DNA of 64,000 bases from Streptantibioticus silvisoli. Lineage in GTDB: Bacteria > Actinomycetota > Actinomycetes > Streptomycetales > Streptomycetaceae. The translations under genes and the position numbers were made by a program. The DNA lies in the NCBI RefSeq assembly GCF_027947535.2, contig NZ_JAAGKO020000041.1, forward strand, positions 16,938-80,937. Direction: 5' to 3'. Below the pieces are notes generated by a model. It searched no databases and had not been told where the DNA came from. It was given only the letters and a program-made list of their open reading frames with translations. This document shows, piece after piece, positions 1-10,753 of the stretch. Numbering within the stretch: position 1 is the first letter of the stretch; each line of letters starts with the position of its first letter.

Positions 1-98
1 GAGGGGCACCGCGCGACGGCCAGGGACGGCTGACGTTCCGGTGCAGCGGCGGGCCCCGCCGCGCAGCGGTGAGGGCGGGTGGACGCTTCGGTACCCCG

Positions 99-653
99 TC
101 ACACCCCGCGGTGATCGTGGCGCACGGCCGGCGACATCCGGGTGGCCACACCGATGCGGTTCCAGGCGTTGATGGTCACCGCCATGGCGACGACCCGCGC
201 GAGTTCGTCCTCGCCGAAGACGCGGGCGGCCTCGTCGTACACATCGTCCGGCACACCGTGTTCGCCGAGCCGGGTGACGGCCTCGGTCAGTGCGAGCGCC
301 GCGCGTTCCCGGCCGGTGAAGAACGGGGTCTCCCGCCAGGCGGTGACTGCCAGGACCTTCTGCTCGGGGATCCCGAGCGCGCGGGCGTCGTGGCCGTGCA
401 TGTCGACGCATAAGGCGCAGCCGTTGACCTGGGAGGCACGCAGCCGGATCAGCTCGCTGACAGCCGGATCGAGGCCCTTCGCGGCCGCGGCGTCCAACGC
501 CACCATCGCCTGGTGGAAGTCCGGGGCCAGCTGCCCCAGCCGCATACGCTGCGCGGCCGCCGGAACAGGCATGTCGGCGGGCCGCACCTTCGCATCATGA
601 TCCTTCGCGACGTTGCCCCCGTGCACCGTTTCGTTCACATTGGTCGTGGTCAT
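99..653 (-). CDS. AhpD-like carboxymuconolactone decarboxylase family protein
   Basis: A 184-residue protein of the AhpD/CMD family, whose members use a CxxC pair for peroxidase-type redox chemistry. The family signature is visible as C79-A-L-C82-V-D-M-H86, with the proton-relay His four residues after the second Cys, inside the usual all-helical context (ELIRLRASQVNGC). The start was placed at ATG 653, giving an MTTTNVNETV N-terminus; an ATG at 695 would run into the divergent promoter. The gene lies head to head with a MocR-type regulator 49 bp away, so that regulator is its most likely controller (inference from position). The substrate is unknown. Family assignment is secure; the peroxidase role is inferred from the motif. 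Confidence 0.88.
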   Translation of the reverse strand: MTTTNVNETVHGGNVAKDHDAKVRPADMPVPAAAQRMRLGQLAPDFHQAMVALDAAAAKGLDPAVSELIRLRASQVNGCALCVDMHGHDARALGIPEQKVLAVTAWRETPFFTGRERAALALTEAVTRLGEHGVPDDVYDEAARVFGEDELARVVAMAVTINAWNRIGVATRMSPAVRHDHRGV

Positions 654-702
654 GGCTTCACGGTAGACCGCGATTGGCCCAGCCGCATGGTCCACTTATG
701 AC

Positions 703-2451
703 ATGGATGGGCAGGCCAATCTGCGAGGCACCGGTGTCGATCTGCACCTGGGACCGCTGACCGGCACCAGGGTGCGGGCCGGGCTGGAGAACGCGTTGCG
801 CGACGCGGTACGCGACGGCCGGCTCGCGGCCGGCACCCGGCTGCCCTCGTCCAGGACCCTCGCCGCCGACCTGGGCATCGCGCGGAACACCGTCGCCGAC
901 GCCTACGGGCAACTGATCGCCGAGGGCTGGCTCACCGCCCGGCAGGGTTCGGGCACCCGGGTGGCACCGGGGCGGCCCGGTCCGCCCGACGGCCCCCGCA
1001 CACGGCGCAGCGAACGACCCGCAACAGTACGGCCGGCCACTCAGGCCAACGTGACGACGCCCTCCGAGCAGACGCTGACACGGGCCGGGCTGATGTCGTT
1101 CCCGCAGGAGACCCGGCTGCCGTACGACCTGCGGCCGGGGTCGCCCGACCTGTCGTCCTTCCCGCGTTCCGCGTGGCTGGCAGCGACGCGTCAGGCATTG
1201 CGCCGAGCCCCCAACGACGTCTTCGGCTACGGCGATCCACGCGGCCGTCCGGAGTTGCGCGAGGAAATCGCGACGTACCTGGCACGAGCGCGCGGTGTAC
1301 GTGCCGATCCCGAACTGGTGCTGATCTGCTCGGGTTTCCTCCAGGCCGTCGGGCTGCTGGGCCGGGCACTGCGTTCGGGCGGGGCACGGCGGATGGCGGT
1401 GGAGGCCCTGGGTTTCCCGGACACGCCCACGATCCTGCGGCAGGCCGGGCTGACGACGGTGGAGATTCCGGTCGACGCGGACGGCGCGCGCATTGACGCC
1501 CTCGGATCGGCGGACGCCGTCCTGCTCACCCCGTCCCACCAGTACCCGACCGGTGTCCCGCTCTCTCCCGAGCGGCGGACCGCGGTGGTGGCATGGGCAC
1601 GGCGGACCGGCGGGACCGTGATCGAGGACGACTACGACGGCGAGTTCCGCTACGACCGGCAGGCGGTCGGCGCGCTCCAGGGACTCGATCCGTCCGCCGT
1701 GGTCTACGCCGGCACCGCGAGCAAGAGCCTCGCCCCCGGTCTGCGCCTCGGCTGGCTCGTACTGCCCGAACGCCTGCTGGAACCGGTCACCCTGCAAAAG
1801 CGCATGGCCGACCACCTCTCCCCGGTCATCGAGCAGTTGGCGCTCGCCGAACTGATCGCCTCCGGCGGCTATGACCGCCATGTGCGCCGCATGCGCCAGC
1901 ACTACCGCCGGCGCCGCGACCGCCTGGTCGCCGCCCTCGCCGAACACGCCCCCGCCGTCCGGGTCCACGGCATCGCCGCCGGCCTGCACGCCGTGATCGA
2001 ACTCCCACCCGGCTCCCCCTCCGTGCCCGCCCTCACCGCCCGCGCCGCCACCCTCGGCCTGGCCCTCGCCGGCCCGACGTTCTACGGAGACCTCCCAGAA
2101 CCGGAGGCAGATCCGGCCAGCTCCGGCTGGGGCACGCGGGATGAGGGCGCCGGGGGCGCCGGAGTGGGGGGCGGCGGTGGGACGGTGGCCGGCGCGGTGG
2201 GCCCCGGAGAGGGAAGTGCTGGAGCGGGAAGTGCCGGAGCGGTGGTTCCCGGGGTGGGGGACGCCGGAGTGGGGGACGCCGGGGCAATGGACGCCGGCCG
2301 CGTGCTCACCTCCGGAGCGGTGGCCGACCGTCGGCGTGTCGCCGGGCCCACTCTCGTCATCGGCTTCGGCGGACCGCCCGAGCACGCCTTCAGCGGCGCG
2401 CTGGAGCGGCTGTGCTCGGTGCTGGCGGAGGCGACGGCAGGACGGGCGTAA
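703..2451 (+). CDS. MocR/PdxR-type regulator: GntR winged helix fused to a PLP aminotransferase fold
   Basis: 582 residues. Residues about 14-85 form a GntR winged helix (GTRLPSSRTLAADLG then NTVADAYGQL), followed by a fold-type I aminotransferase domain with the PLP-binding lysine at about K341 in TASKSLAPGLRLGW and the upstream EDDYDGEF motif. MocR proteins sense PLP or an amino-acid adduct and regulate neighbouring genes, often divergent ones; here that would be the AhpD-like gene. Residues about 470-533 are a Gly/Ala/Val/Asp-rich low-complexity insert ending in GVGDAGVGDAGAMDAG, placed before the last conserved block (LVIGFGGPPEHAF). It looks like a 15-bp repeat expansion rather than normal family sequence. 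The direct target is unproven. Confidence 0.9.
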   Translation: MDGQANLRGTGVDLHLGPLTGTRVRAGLENALRDAVRDGRLAAGTRLPSSRTLAADLGIARNTVADAYGQLIAEGWLTARQGSGTRVAPGRPGPPDGPRTRRSERPATVRPATQANVTTPSEQTLTRAGLMSFPQETRLPYDLRPGSPDLSSFPRSAWLAATRQALRRAPNDVFGYGDPRGRPELREEIATYLARARGVRADPELVLICSGFLQAVGLLGRALRSGGARRMAVEALGFPDTPTILRQAGLTTVEIPVDADGARIDALGSADAVLLTPSHQYPTGVPLSPERRTAVVAWARRTGGTVIEDDYDGEFRYDRQAVGALQGLDPSAVVYAGTASKSLAPGLRLGWLVLPERLLEPVTLQKRMADHLSPVIEQLALAELIASGGYDRHVRRMRQHYRRRRDRLVAALAEHAPAVRVHGIAAGLHAVIELPPGSPSVPALTARAATLGLALAGPTFYGDLPEPEADPASSGWGTRDEGAGGAGVGGGGGTVAGAVGPGEGSAGAGSAGAVVPGVGDAGVGDAGAMDAGRVLTSGAVADRRRVAGPTLVIGFGGPPEHAFSGALERLCSVLAEATAGRA

Positions 2452-2512
2452 AACCCCAACGTCATTGCTCTCTAAGGGAGTTGTCAGCGGCCGACCGAGG
2501 AGGCGCCGGTCA

Positions 2513-2544
2513 GGCGATCAGGCGATCAGGCGATCAGGCGATCA
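2513..2544. repeat. 8-bp tandem repeat (GGCGATCA) x4
   Basis: Four contiguous exact copies of GGCGATCA. The period is not a multiple of three and lies outside any gene, so this is a simple intergenic microsatellite. Confidence 0.9.
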
Positions 2545-2752
2545 ACGGTTCACCCGTGCATCGGCGATCCCGAACCGGCGGATCCCGAACCCGCGGATCC
2601 TGGCTGGCAGGCCGCACCGGCGGGCCCGGACCCACGAATCCGGGCCGGCCGATCCGACCGGCGATCGCAGAACAACCGCCCCACGCCAGCGAGTTGGACG
2701 TGGCACCCCCGGCCAGGCGCACCCCTGAAACAACGGCGGCCCGCCGCGGGGT

Positions 2753-2790
2753 TGTGGATAACCCCGGCAGCGGGCCGACCCTGTGGATAA
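2753..2790. promoter_or_regulatory. Two DnaA-box-like nonamers in direct orientation
   Basis: TGTGGATAA occurs at 2753-2761 and again at 2782-2790. Both match the complement of the E. coli R1 DnaA box TTATCCACA exactly, are 29 bp apart in the same orientation, and continue as AACcCCGG or AACtCCGG. Two sites are too few for an origin. A DnaA titration or regulatory role is inference; they could also be a short degenerate direct repeat. Confidence 0.4.
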
Positions 2791-2835
2791 CTCCGGACAG
2801 AGTTCGCGAATCAGGTCTACGGTGAAGTCCTGGTC

Positions 2836-2860
2836 CTCGGCTCCCCGGAAAGGAGTCGGG
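2836..2860 (-). terminator. Hairpin after mdh
   Basis: A nine-pair stem with two G-T pairs (CTCGGCTCC against GGAGTCGGG) and a seven-base loop lies a few bases past the mdh stop. No U-tract follows, as is common in streptomycetes. Confidence 0.45.
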
Positions 2861-2864
2861 AGAA

Positions 2865-4312
<1,448 letters not shown>

Positions 4313-5175
4313 GGTTCTCCCTGGAGTACGCCGGGTCGTCCCGGTGCCACAACTGTCGCCGGATGACTACCCAAGGCGACGCGTTCCAGGTCGGGCGGTT
4401 CGCCTCCCCCGCCCCGAGCCGCAGAAATCCGGCCACCCGGAAGGAGCCCACCGGAGCCCCGACTTGCTGCCCCGGGCCCTGAACCGGCGCCGAGACCCAC
4501 CGAGAAGATGTCGCGAACCGACCGTCGGACACACGATCGAGACGGTGTTCGCACAGGGCACCGTGCGGTGTTCACGCCGTGCACCCTATGCGATGCCTCC
4601 CCCACCGCGGACGTCCACCACCCGCCCACGGACGCCCCGCACTCCGGGCCACCGGCCCCCGCACCAGCACCCACTCCCCTGCGGCCAGCGCCCAGCGCTC
4701 AGCGCCCAGCCGACAGACATCCGCCTACACCGGCGCCGGAAAGACCGCCCCGGACGCCCACACCCGCGCCGGCGCCGACAGCTCCCCAGACGCCAGGCCC
4801 CGCTCGGGCCCGGCTGGCCCCGGACGCCCGCACCCGCTAAAGGGCCGGGCCCGGCCCCGGACACCCGCCCCGGTACACCCGCACCCGCCACAACGGCATC
4901 AGCGCCAGCAGTTCCCCCGAAGGCCAGCTCCTCCCCCGAAAGCCCGCACCGCACGAACACCCGCACCGCACGGACGCCGAGACCGCACGGACGCCGAGAC
5001 CGCACGGACGCCGAGACCGCGGGCCCCGGAGAAAACCCCACCCCGCGCCACAGCCCCGCCCGGCGCCCTCGACCGGCCGCACCCCCGCTCGACGCCTCCC
5101 ACCGGCGGCGCCGACCCGCGGCGCCGACCCGCGACGCCGACCCGCGGCACCCCCACCCGCCCCGCCCGCCACGCC
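4313..5175. repeat. Non-coding, C-rich gap with short tandem repeats
   Basis: About 860 bp without a convincing gene. The plus strand is strongly C-rich (proline/threonine-like in every frame), giving long spurious reading frames on both strands. It includes three exact tandem 17-bp copies of ACCGCACGGACGCCGAG at 4965-5015 and a degenerate GCCGACCCGCGGC-type repeat at about 5109-5148. The 17-bp period breaks any reading frame, arguing against coding. Confidence 0.7.
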
Positions 5176-5583
5176 TCAGCGGCGCACGGCGAACCGCATG
5201 ATGTGGTCCAGGAACGGCAGATGGAGCAGGGGATCCGGCTGGGCCATCAGCGTCAGGATGACGATCGCGGCGCCGGGGACGCCGTAGGTGATCAGGTCGG
5301 TGAAGCGGCTGCGGACCGCCAGCATGCCGACCTCGGGCAGCAGCCAGCGCAGTACCGCCCCCAGCAGGAGAGAGGCCCCGACCAGGATGAGTCCGACGCG
5401 GAAGGCGTCGGCGGCGGTGAGGATCAGGCCGAGCGCGACCCCGGCCAGCACCGTCAGCAGCGGCCACTGGCGGGCCGGAGCGGGCAGGTCGGCGGGGGCG
5501 GCCCGGCCGCCGCCCTCGGGACGGGCGGTGTCGGTGGTCACCTGGGAAACGCGGCGTTCGTCGCCGGCCGGTTCAGCCGACAT
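5176..5583 (-). CDS. DUF3017 family integral membrane protein
   Basis: 135 residues. The N-terminal 35 or so are polar and Pro/Ala-rich, followed by three hydrophobic segments (about 40-58, 62-82 with [14 protein letters not shown], and 97-113 with [14 protein letters not shown]). This is the DUF3017 pattern of actinobacteria, whose members usually lie directly after folD. The start ATG overlaps the end of folD by 11 bp, implying translational coupling. Function is unknown; association with folate metabolism is from context only. Confidence 0.85.
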   Translation of the reverse strand: MSAEPAGDERRVSQVTTDTARPEGGGRAAPADLPAPARQWPLLTVLAGVALGLILTAADAFRVGLILVGASLLLGAVLRWLLPEVGMLAVRSRFTDLITYGVPGAAIVILTLMAQPDPLLHLPFLDHIMRFAVRR

Positions 5584-6442
5584 GGTCCGCGGCGACCTGG
5601 CGCTCGGCGGCCTCGACCACGTTCTGCAGCAGCAGCGCCCGGGTCATGGGGCCGACGCCACCGGGGTTGGGGGACACCCAGGCGGCGACCTCGGCGACGT
5701 CGGGGTGGACGTCGCCGACGATGCGGCCGTCGGCGTCGCGGCTGACACCGACGTCGAGCACCGCGGCGCCCGGCTTGATGTTCTCCGGTGTGACCAGGTG
5801 CGGGACGCCGGCGGCGGCGACCACGATGTCGGCCTGGCGCAGAACGGCGCCGAGGTCGCGGGTGCCGGTGTGGCACAGGGTCACGGTGGCGTTCTCGGAG
5901 CGGCGGGTCAGCAGCAGGCCGATGGAGCGGCCGACGGTGATGCCGCGGCCGACGACGGCGACGTTGGCGCCGTTGATGGTGACGTCGTGGCGGCGCAGGA
6001 GTTCGACGATGCCGTTGGGGGTGCACGGCAGGGGGCCGGTCTGGCCGAGGACCAGGCGGCCCAGGCTCATCGGGTGCAGGCCGTCGGCGTCCTTGTCGGG
6101 TTCCATGAGTTCCAGGACCCGGTTGACGTCGATGCCCTTGGGCAGCGGGAGCTGGACGATGTAGCCGGTGCAGGCGGGGTCGTCGTTGAGTTCACGGACG
6201 ACCGACTCGATCTGCTCCTGGGTGGCGTCGGCGGGCAGTTCGCGCTGGATGGAGGCGATGCCGACCTGGGCGCAGTCACGGTGCTTGCCGGCGACGTAGA
6301 TGTGGCTGCCGGGGTCGTCGCCGACCAGGACGGTTCCGAGGCCGGGGGTGATGCCGCGGGCCTTGAGGGCCTCGACACGCACGGCGAGTTCTGACTTGAT
6401 CGCGGCGGCCGTGGCCTTGCCGTCGAGAATCTGGGCGGTCAT
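5573..6442 (-). CDS. folD: Bifunctional methylene-THF dehydrogenase / methenyl-THF cyclohydrolase
   Basis: 289 residues. FolD converts 5,10-methylene-THF to 10-formyl-THF, the donor used by PurN and PurH encoded nearby. Seen are the active-site Y49-x3-K53 (YVAGK), the substrate motif [12 protein letters not shown], the DGLHP block, the NADP-binding [16 protein letters not shown], and the C-terminal signature [18 protein letters not shown]. Length is typical. The start has a GGAG ribosome site; the 3' end overlaps the DUF3017 gene. The cluster with purine genes fits its role. Confidence 0.96.
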   Translation of the reverse strand: MTAQILDGKATAAAIKSELAVRVEALKARGITPGLGTVLVGDDPGSHIYVAGKHRDCAQVGIASIQRELPADATQEQIESVVRELNDDPACTGYIVQLPLPKGIDVNRVLELMEPDKDADGLHPMSLGRLVLGQTGPLPCTPNGIVELLRRHDVTINGANVAVVGRGITVGRSIGLLLTRRSENATVTLCHTGTRDLGAVLRQADIVVAAAGVPHLVTPENIKPGAAVLDVGVSRDADGRIVGDVHPDVAEVAAWVSPNPGGVGPMTRALLLQNVVEAAERQVAADHVG

Positions 6443-6695
6443 GACTCCATACTCCAGGATGGGGCGGGCGCGGAACCAATCAGGCCGTCAACCAGACGCC
6501 GCATTGTGGGGCATAACACCCTATAAGATTACTGATCTTTGGTCGTCTGAACGGGTTGTCTGGACAGCGCACATGTGCTGCCAGGACGATGGGAGCGCTG
6601 GGCCAGGGGGGTGCGGGGGCGCTTGTGGAACCTGGATCTCTGAGGTGTCCGGCTTGTCAGCCTTTCAGCGTTCCGGCACTGCGATAGGACCACCC

Positions 6696-7412
6696 GTGAG
6701 TTACCCGCCCGGCCCCCAGGACCCCTACGGCAGTCCGCAGCAGCAGCCGTACGGCTATCCCCAGCAGCAGCCGGCCCAGCCGCCGAACCAGCAGCCCTAC
6801 GGCTACCCGCAGCAGCAGCCGGCGCAACAGCCCTACGGTTACCCCCAGCAGGGCTACGACCCGAACGCGGCCTACGGGTATCCGCAGGGGATGCCCGCGC
6901 AGGGCACCGCGCAGGCGCACAACGGCTACGTCAACGTCCCGTTCCTGGGCACCGTGCAGGTGGCGAGCATGGGCCAGCGGTTCCTCGCCCGGCTGCTGGA
7001 CGGCGTGGTGACCGGCATCGTGATCCTCATCGCGATGTTCGCGGGGCTGGCGAGCGCGATGGGCATGCACGGCACGGACGCGACGGGCGATTCGCCGGAC
7101 GGCGGGTTCGGGTTGATCTTCGCGTTCATGGGGATCTTCTCCGGCTTCGCACTGCTCTACGAGTGGCTGATGATCGCGTTCCTCGGCCAGACGCTGGGAA
7201 AGATGGCCGTCGGCCTGAAGGTCGTCAAGGAGCGTGACGGGCAGAACCCGGGCCTGGGGTCGGGGTTCGTGCGGTTCATCATCCCGATCGTCGGCGTCTT
7301 CCTGTGCTACATCGGCGCGGCGCTGGTGTACCTGTCGCCGTTCTTCGACAGCACCGGCAAGACGCAGGGCTGGCACGACCGGGCGGCCGGGACGCTGGTC
7401 ATCAAGCCGTGA
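6696..7412 (+). CDS. RDD family membrane protein with Pro/Gln/Tyr-rich N-terminus
   Basis: 238 residues from GTG 6696 (AGGA about 6 nt upstream). The N-terminal 80 residues are repeats of PYGYPQQQPA type, common for actinobacterial envelope proteins. Residues about 86-235 are an RDD domain: RFLARLLDG with the name-giving Arg and Asp, hydrophobic helices at about 95-115, 136-158 and 188-215, and GQTLGKMAVGLKVV plus the C-terminal GWHDRAAGTLVI signature. RDD proteins are proposed transporters or membrane scaffolds; no substrate can be read here. A second PYGYPQQ-type protein follows 64 bp downstream, so the two probably share a transcript. Confidence 0.85.
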   Translation: MSYPPGPQDPYGSPQQQPYGYPQQQPAQPPNQQPYGYPQQQPAQQPYGYPQQGYDPNAAYGYPQGMPAQGTAQAHNGYVNVPFLGTVQVASMGQRFLARLLDGVVTGIVILIAMFAGLASAMGMHGTDATGDSPDGGFGLIFAFMGIFSGFALLYEWLMIAFLGQTLGKMAVGLKVVKERDGQNPGLGSGFVRFIIPIVGVFLCYIGAALVYLSPFFDSTGKTQGWHDRAAGTLVIKP

Positions 7413-7476
7413 GCGGTCCGGAGACGGACAGCGGCACGCGCGCCCCGGGACGAGCCAGGAGACGAGGAGGAAACCG

Positions 7477-8091
7477 GTGAGCTATCCGCCGAACCCGTAC
7501 GGTCCGCCGCCGCAGCAGCCGGGCCAGGGACCCTACGGCCCGCCGCAGCAGCAGCCGGGCCAGCAGTACGGGCAGCCGTACGGCTATCCGCAGCAGCCGT
7601 CGCCCTACGGCCCGGGGGCAGGGCCGGGCGGTTATCCCGGCTGGGGCGGTCAGCCCGGCTGGCCGGTCGGGCCGCCCCAGATGCCGGGGGTGGTCACGGC
7701 GGCCCGGGTGATCCTGTTCATCATGTCGGGGCTGTCGGTGATAGGCGGCGCGCTGGCGCTGCTGTCGGGCATCGTGATGTCGTCGAGCAGCGACGACTCC
7801 GACACCTCCGGGCTGGCCGCTCCCGCGGTGGCGGCCGGTGTGGCCGTCATCGTCATCGGCGCGCTGGTGATGACGCTGGCCGTGCGGTACTCACGCGGCC
7901 GTGGCGGTGTCCGGGTGACCACCATCATCCTGGGCATCGTGGAGATCCTAGGCGGCGTGCTGGACATGGTCAGCAACACGACCGTGGTGGGCCTGCTGAT
8001 CGGGATGGTGGGGCTCGGGTTCGGGATCGTGTTCCTGGTGGCGATGTTCTCCCGGGCGGGCACGGCCTGGTTCAGCCGCCCGCGGTACTGA
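7477..8091 (+). CDS. Pro/Gln-rich membrane protein, four predicted helices
   Basis: 204 residues from GTG 7477, with a strong GAGGAGG site 6 nt upstream. The first 65 residues are Pro/Gln/Gly/Tyr-rich (NPYGPPPQQPGQGPYG) like the preceding protein. The rest has four hydrophobic segments: about 72-100, 110-130, 142-165 and 170-195. Charged loops are short. I recognise no named domain. It probably forms a two-gene unit with the RDD protein upstream; a strong hairpin follows 34 bp after the stop. The exact role is unknown. Confidence 0.75.
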   Translation: MSYPPNPYGPPPQQPGQGPYGPPQQQPGQQYGQPYGYPQQPSPYGPGAGPGGYPGWGGQPGWPVGPPQMPGVVTAARVILFIMSGLSVIGGALALLSGIVMSSSSDDSDTSGLAAPAVAAGVAVIVIGALVMTLAVRYSRGRGGVRVTTIILGIVEILGGVLDMVSNTTVVGLLIGMVGLGFGIVFLVAMFSRAGTAWFSRPRY

Positions 8092-8125
8092 CCGGGCACC
8101 GGGCACCGCCCCGGAGACGGACGAA

Positions 8126-8158
8126 GCGGGCGGTCCCGGGTTTTCCGGGGCCGCCCGC
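8126..8158. terminator. Bidirectional hairpin terminator between convergent genes
   Basis: A near-perfect 14-pair stem (GCGGGCGGTCCCGG against CCGGGGCCGCCCGC, one G-T pair) with a tiny GTTTT-type loop lies between the membrane-protein gene and the end of purH. It is well placed to stop transcription from both sides. Confidence 0.75.
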
Positions 8159-8314
8159 GTTCCGTGGTCGGTGACGCCGATCAGCGAGTCGGCCGGTGCG
8201 ACGGGCTCCGTACGCCGGCCCCCGTGCGACGGACCGCACCGTCGACCGGCACAGCTGACCGGCGCAGCCGACCGGCACCGTTGACCGGTGCCGGTCGACC
8301 CGTGGCTTACGTGA

Positions 8315-9889
8315 TCAGTGGAAGAAGTGCCGGGTACCGGTGAAGTACATCGTCACGCCGGCCGCCTTCGCGGCGTCCAGGACCAGCTCGTCGCGGATCG
8401 AGCCGCCGGGCTGGACCACGGCGCGGACGCCGGCCTCGGCCAGCACCTCGAAGCCGTCGGGGAACGGGAAGAAGGCGTCGGAGGCGGCGTAGGCGCCCGC
8501 GGCGCGCTCGGCACCGGCCCGCTGGACGGCGAGGCGGGCGGAGTCGACCCGGTTGACCTGGCCCATGCCGACGCCGACGGTGGCACCGTCCTTGGCCAGC
8601 AGGATCGCGTTGGACTTCACCGCGCGGCAGGCCCGCCAGGCGAAGGACAGCTCACGCAGCTCGGCCTCGGAGAGCGCGTCGCCGCTGGCCAGCGTCCAGT
8701 TGGCCGGGTCGTCGCCCTCGGCCTGGAAGACGTCGGTGTGCTGCACGACCGCGCCGCCGGAGAGGGTCTTGATGTCGGCGGGGGTGGTGGGCAGGCCGTC
8801 GACCTTCAGGACACGGATGTTCTTCTTGCGGGCCAGCACCTCAAGAGCGCCGTCCTCGTAGCCGGGGGCGGCGATGACCTCGGTGAAGATCTCCGCGACC
8901 TGTTCGGCCATCTCCACCGTCACCGGGCGGTTGACGGCGATGACGCCGCCGAACGCCGAGAGCGGGTCGCACGCGTGAGCCTTGCGGTGTGCCTCGGCGA
9001 CGTCGGCGGCGATCGCGATGCCGCACGGGTTGGCGTGCTTGATGATCGCGACGCAGGGCTCGTCCTGGTCGTGGGCGGCGCGGCGGGCGGCCTCGGTGTC
9101 GACGTAGTTGTTGAAGGACATCTCCTTGCCGTGCAGCTGCTCGGCGTTGGCGATGCCTCCGGGGAGGCCGTTGGTGTAGAGGGCGGCCGGCTGGTGCGGG
9201 TTCTCGCCGTACCGCAGGACCGCGCGGCGCTCGAAGGTGGCGCCGACGAAGGCGGGCAGTGCTGCCTCCGGTTCGGCGGCGTAGTCGCCGGTGAACCAGT
9301 TGGCGACGGCCACGTCGTAGGCGGCGGTGTGCTGGAAGGCCTCGGCGGCCAGCCGCTTGCGGGTGGTGAGGTCGAAGCCGCCCTCGGCGGCCGCGGCGAG
9401 CACGTCCTGGTAGCGGCCGGGGTTGACGACCACCGCGACCGAGGGGTGGTTCTTGGCGGCCGCGCGGACCATCGAGGGGCCGCCGATGTCGATCTGCTCG
9501 ACGCACTCGTCCGGGGAGGCGCCGGAGGCGACGGTCTCCTTGAACGGGTACAGGTTGACGACGACCAGTTCGAACGGTTCGACGCCGAGCTCGGCGAGCT
9601 GCTCGCGGTGGCTGTCGAGCCGCAGGTCGGCCAGCACGCCGGCGTGGATCTTCGGGTGCAGGGTCTTGACCCGCCCGTCCAGGCACTCCGGGAAACCGGT
9701 GACGTCCTGGACCGCGGTGACCGGGACTCCGGCGGCGGCGATCCGGGCGGCGGTGGAGCCGGTGGAGACCAGTTCGACGCCGGCCGCGTGCAGCCCGCGG
9801 GCCAGCTCCTCCAGTCCGGTCTTGTCGTAGACACTGACCAGGGCCCGGCGGATGGGGCGCCGGGTGGCAGAGGTGGCTTCGCTACTCAC
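8315..9889 (-). CDS. purH: Bifunctional AICAR transformylase / IMP cyclohydrolase
   Basis: 524 residues. PurH performs the last two steps to IMP, using 10-formyl-THF. The N-terminal MGS-like IMP cyclohydrolase domain shows [24 protein letters not shown] and [13 protein letters not shown]. The C-terminal AICAR transformylase domain shows [20 protein letters not shown] with the catalytic Lys-His, and the terminal [13 protein letters not shown] 9889 was chosen because it overlaps the purN stop as GTGA, gives the standard length, and starts just before the conserved [12 protein letters not shown]. Operon purN-purH. Confidence 0.96.
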   Translation of the reverse strand: MSSEATSATRRPIRRALVSVYDKTGLEELARGLHAAGVELVSTGSTAARIAAAGVPVTAVQDVTGFPECLDGRVKTLHPKIHAGVLADLRLDSHREQLAELGVEPFELVVVNLYPFKETVASGASPDECVEQIDIGGPSMVRAAAKNHPSVAVVVNPGRYQDVLAAAAEGGFDLTTRKRLAAEAFQHTAAYDVAVANWFTGDYAAEPEAALPAFVGATFERRAVLRYGENPHQPAALYTNGLPGGIANAEQLHGKEMSFNNYVDTEAARRAAHDQDEPCVAIIKHANPCGIAIAADVAEAHRKAHACDPLSAFGGVIAVNRPVTVEMAEQVAEIFTEVIAAPGYEDGALEVLARKKNIRVLKVDGLPTTPADIKTLSGGAVVQHTDVFQAEGDDPANWTLASGDALSEAELRELSFAWRACRAVKSNAILLAKDGATVGVGMGQVNRVDSARLAVQRAGAERAAGAYAASDAFFPFPDGFEVLAEAGVRAVVQPGGSIRDELVLDAAKAAGVTMYFTGTRHFFH

Positions 9890-10530
9890 GGGACGATGAC
9901 CTTTCTTCCCTCGATGCGGTAACCGTCGCGGGCGAGACGGCCCACGACCTCGACGAGCAGGCGTCGCTCGACGTCCTTGATGCGTTCGTGCAGCGCGCTC
10001 TCGTCGTCCCCGTCCCGGATCTCGACCACGCCCTGGGCGATGATCGGACCGGTGTCGACACCGGCGTCGACGAAGTGGACGGTGCAGCCGGTGACCCGCG
10101 CGCCGTACGCCAGCGCGTCGCGCACCCCGTGGGTGCCGGGGAAGCTGGGCAGGAGCGCGGGATGGGTGTTGACGGTCCGGCCGCCGAACCGGGCGAGGAA
10201 CGCGGGCCCGAGGATCTTCATGAACCCGGCGGAGACCACCAGGTCGGGCCGGTACGCGGCGACCTGCTCGGCCAGCGCGGCGTCCCACGCGGCGCGGGTC
10301 CCGTGGTCGCGGACCCGGCACACGAAGACCGGCAGCCCGGCGCGTTCGGCCCGTTCCAGGCCGGCGATGGCGTCCCGGTCGGCACCGACCGCCACGACGT
10401 GGGCGCCGTAGCCGTCGGGGTCGGCGGCGATGGCGTCCAGCAGTGCCTGGAGGTTCGTGCCGGAACCGGAGACGAGGACGACGAGACGCGCACCGGGCGA
10501 ACCGGGCGGTCTGGAGGCGGCGGAGGCCAC
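9886..10530 (-). CDS. purN: Phosphoribosylglycinamide formyltransferase
   Basis: 214 residues. PurN formylates GAR with 10-formyl-THF in purine synthesis. Motifs seen: the N-terminal [18 protein letters not shown], the catalytic region [16 protein letters not shown], and [19 protein letters not shown] with the conserved Asp. The start was placed at GTG 10530, which has AAGGAA at suitable spacing; an upstream ATG at 10590 would add 20 non-conserved residues and lacks a ribosome site. The stop overlaps the purH start by 4 bp. A short GTACGGTCGTAC-containing sequence near 10565 lies in the promoter and might be an operator (weak). Confidence 0.95.
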   Translation of the reverse strand: MASAASRPPGSPGARLVVLVSGSGTNLQALLDAIAADPDGYGAHVVAVGADRDAIAGLERAERAGLPVFVCRVRDHGTRAAWDAALAEQVAAYRPDLVVSAGFMKILGPAFLARFGGRTVNTHPALLPSFPGTHGVRDALAYGARVTGCTVHFVDAGVDTGPIIAQGVVEIRDGDDESALHERIKDVERRLLVEVVGRLARDGYRIEGRKVIVP

Positions 10531-10708
10531 AGCGGGGTTCCTTCTCGCGGGACCGGGTGTTTGTACGGTCGTACGAATCGCAGGGATCACGCGGTATGGG
10601 GAACCCTACGAAGCCGTCGGCCGTCAGCAACGATACCGGCACTGCCTCCGGCCCCCGCAGGCGCCGGGAGCCCGGGGACCGGTAGCGTCAGGTAGGAGAC
10701 TCGCAAGC

Positions 10709-10753
10709 ATGGACGAGGAGCAGTCGGCAAGGGGATGGCGCAACCAACTATGA
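10709..10753 (+). CDS. Possible 14-residue leader peptide ORF
   Basis: A minimal ORF, MDEEQSARGWRNQL, starts at ATG 10709 behind a GGTAGGAG ribosome site. Its stop TGA (10751-10753) overlaps the ATG at 10750 of the following membrane protein as ATGA. This geometry suggests a translationally coupled leader. It could be chance, and the next gene might instead start at ATG 10735, which sits too close to its own purine-rich stretch. Confidence 0.35.
   Translation: MDEEQSARGWRNQL

Larger units (their letters stand above)
2452..2864. other. Intergenic region with 8-bp tandem repeat and paired DnaA-box-like sites
   Basis: Non-coding gap between the convergent mocR-type gene and mdh. It holds four exact tandem copies of GGCGATCA, irregular GGATCC/CGGATC-rich sequence, two perfect TGTGGATAA nonamers and a hairpin just past the mdh stop. 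No credible gene was seen. Confidence 0.7.

Noticed and set aside
658..2385. Long minus-strand frame antisense to the MocR-type gene
   Set aside because: It is Gly/Arg/Pro/His-rich without motifs; the plus strand encodes a clear regulator. It is an effect of high GC content.
2470..2500. Additional PafBC motif at TTGTCAGCG
   Set aside because: The upstream element is imperfect and no TANNNT lies at the required spacing; no gene follows.
4579..5745. Long frames across the C-rich gap before folD
   Set aside because: Proline/threonine/arginine filler in all frames, a 17-bp tandem repeat breaks phase, and no ribosome site was seen.
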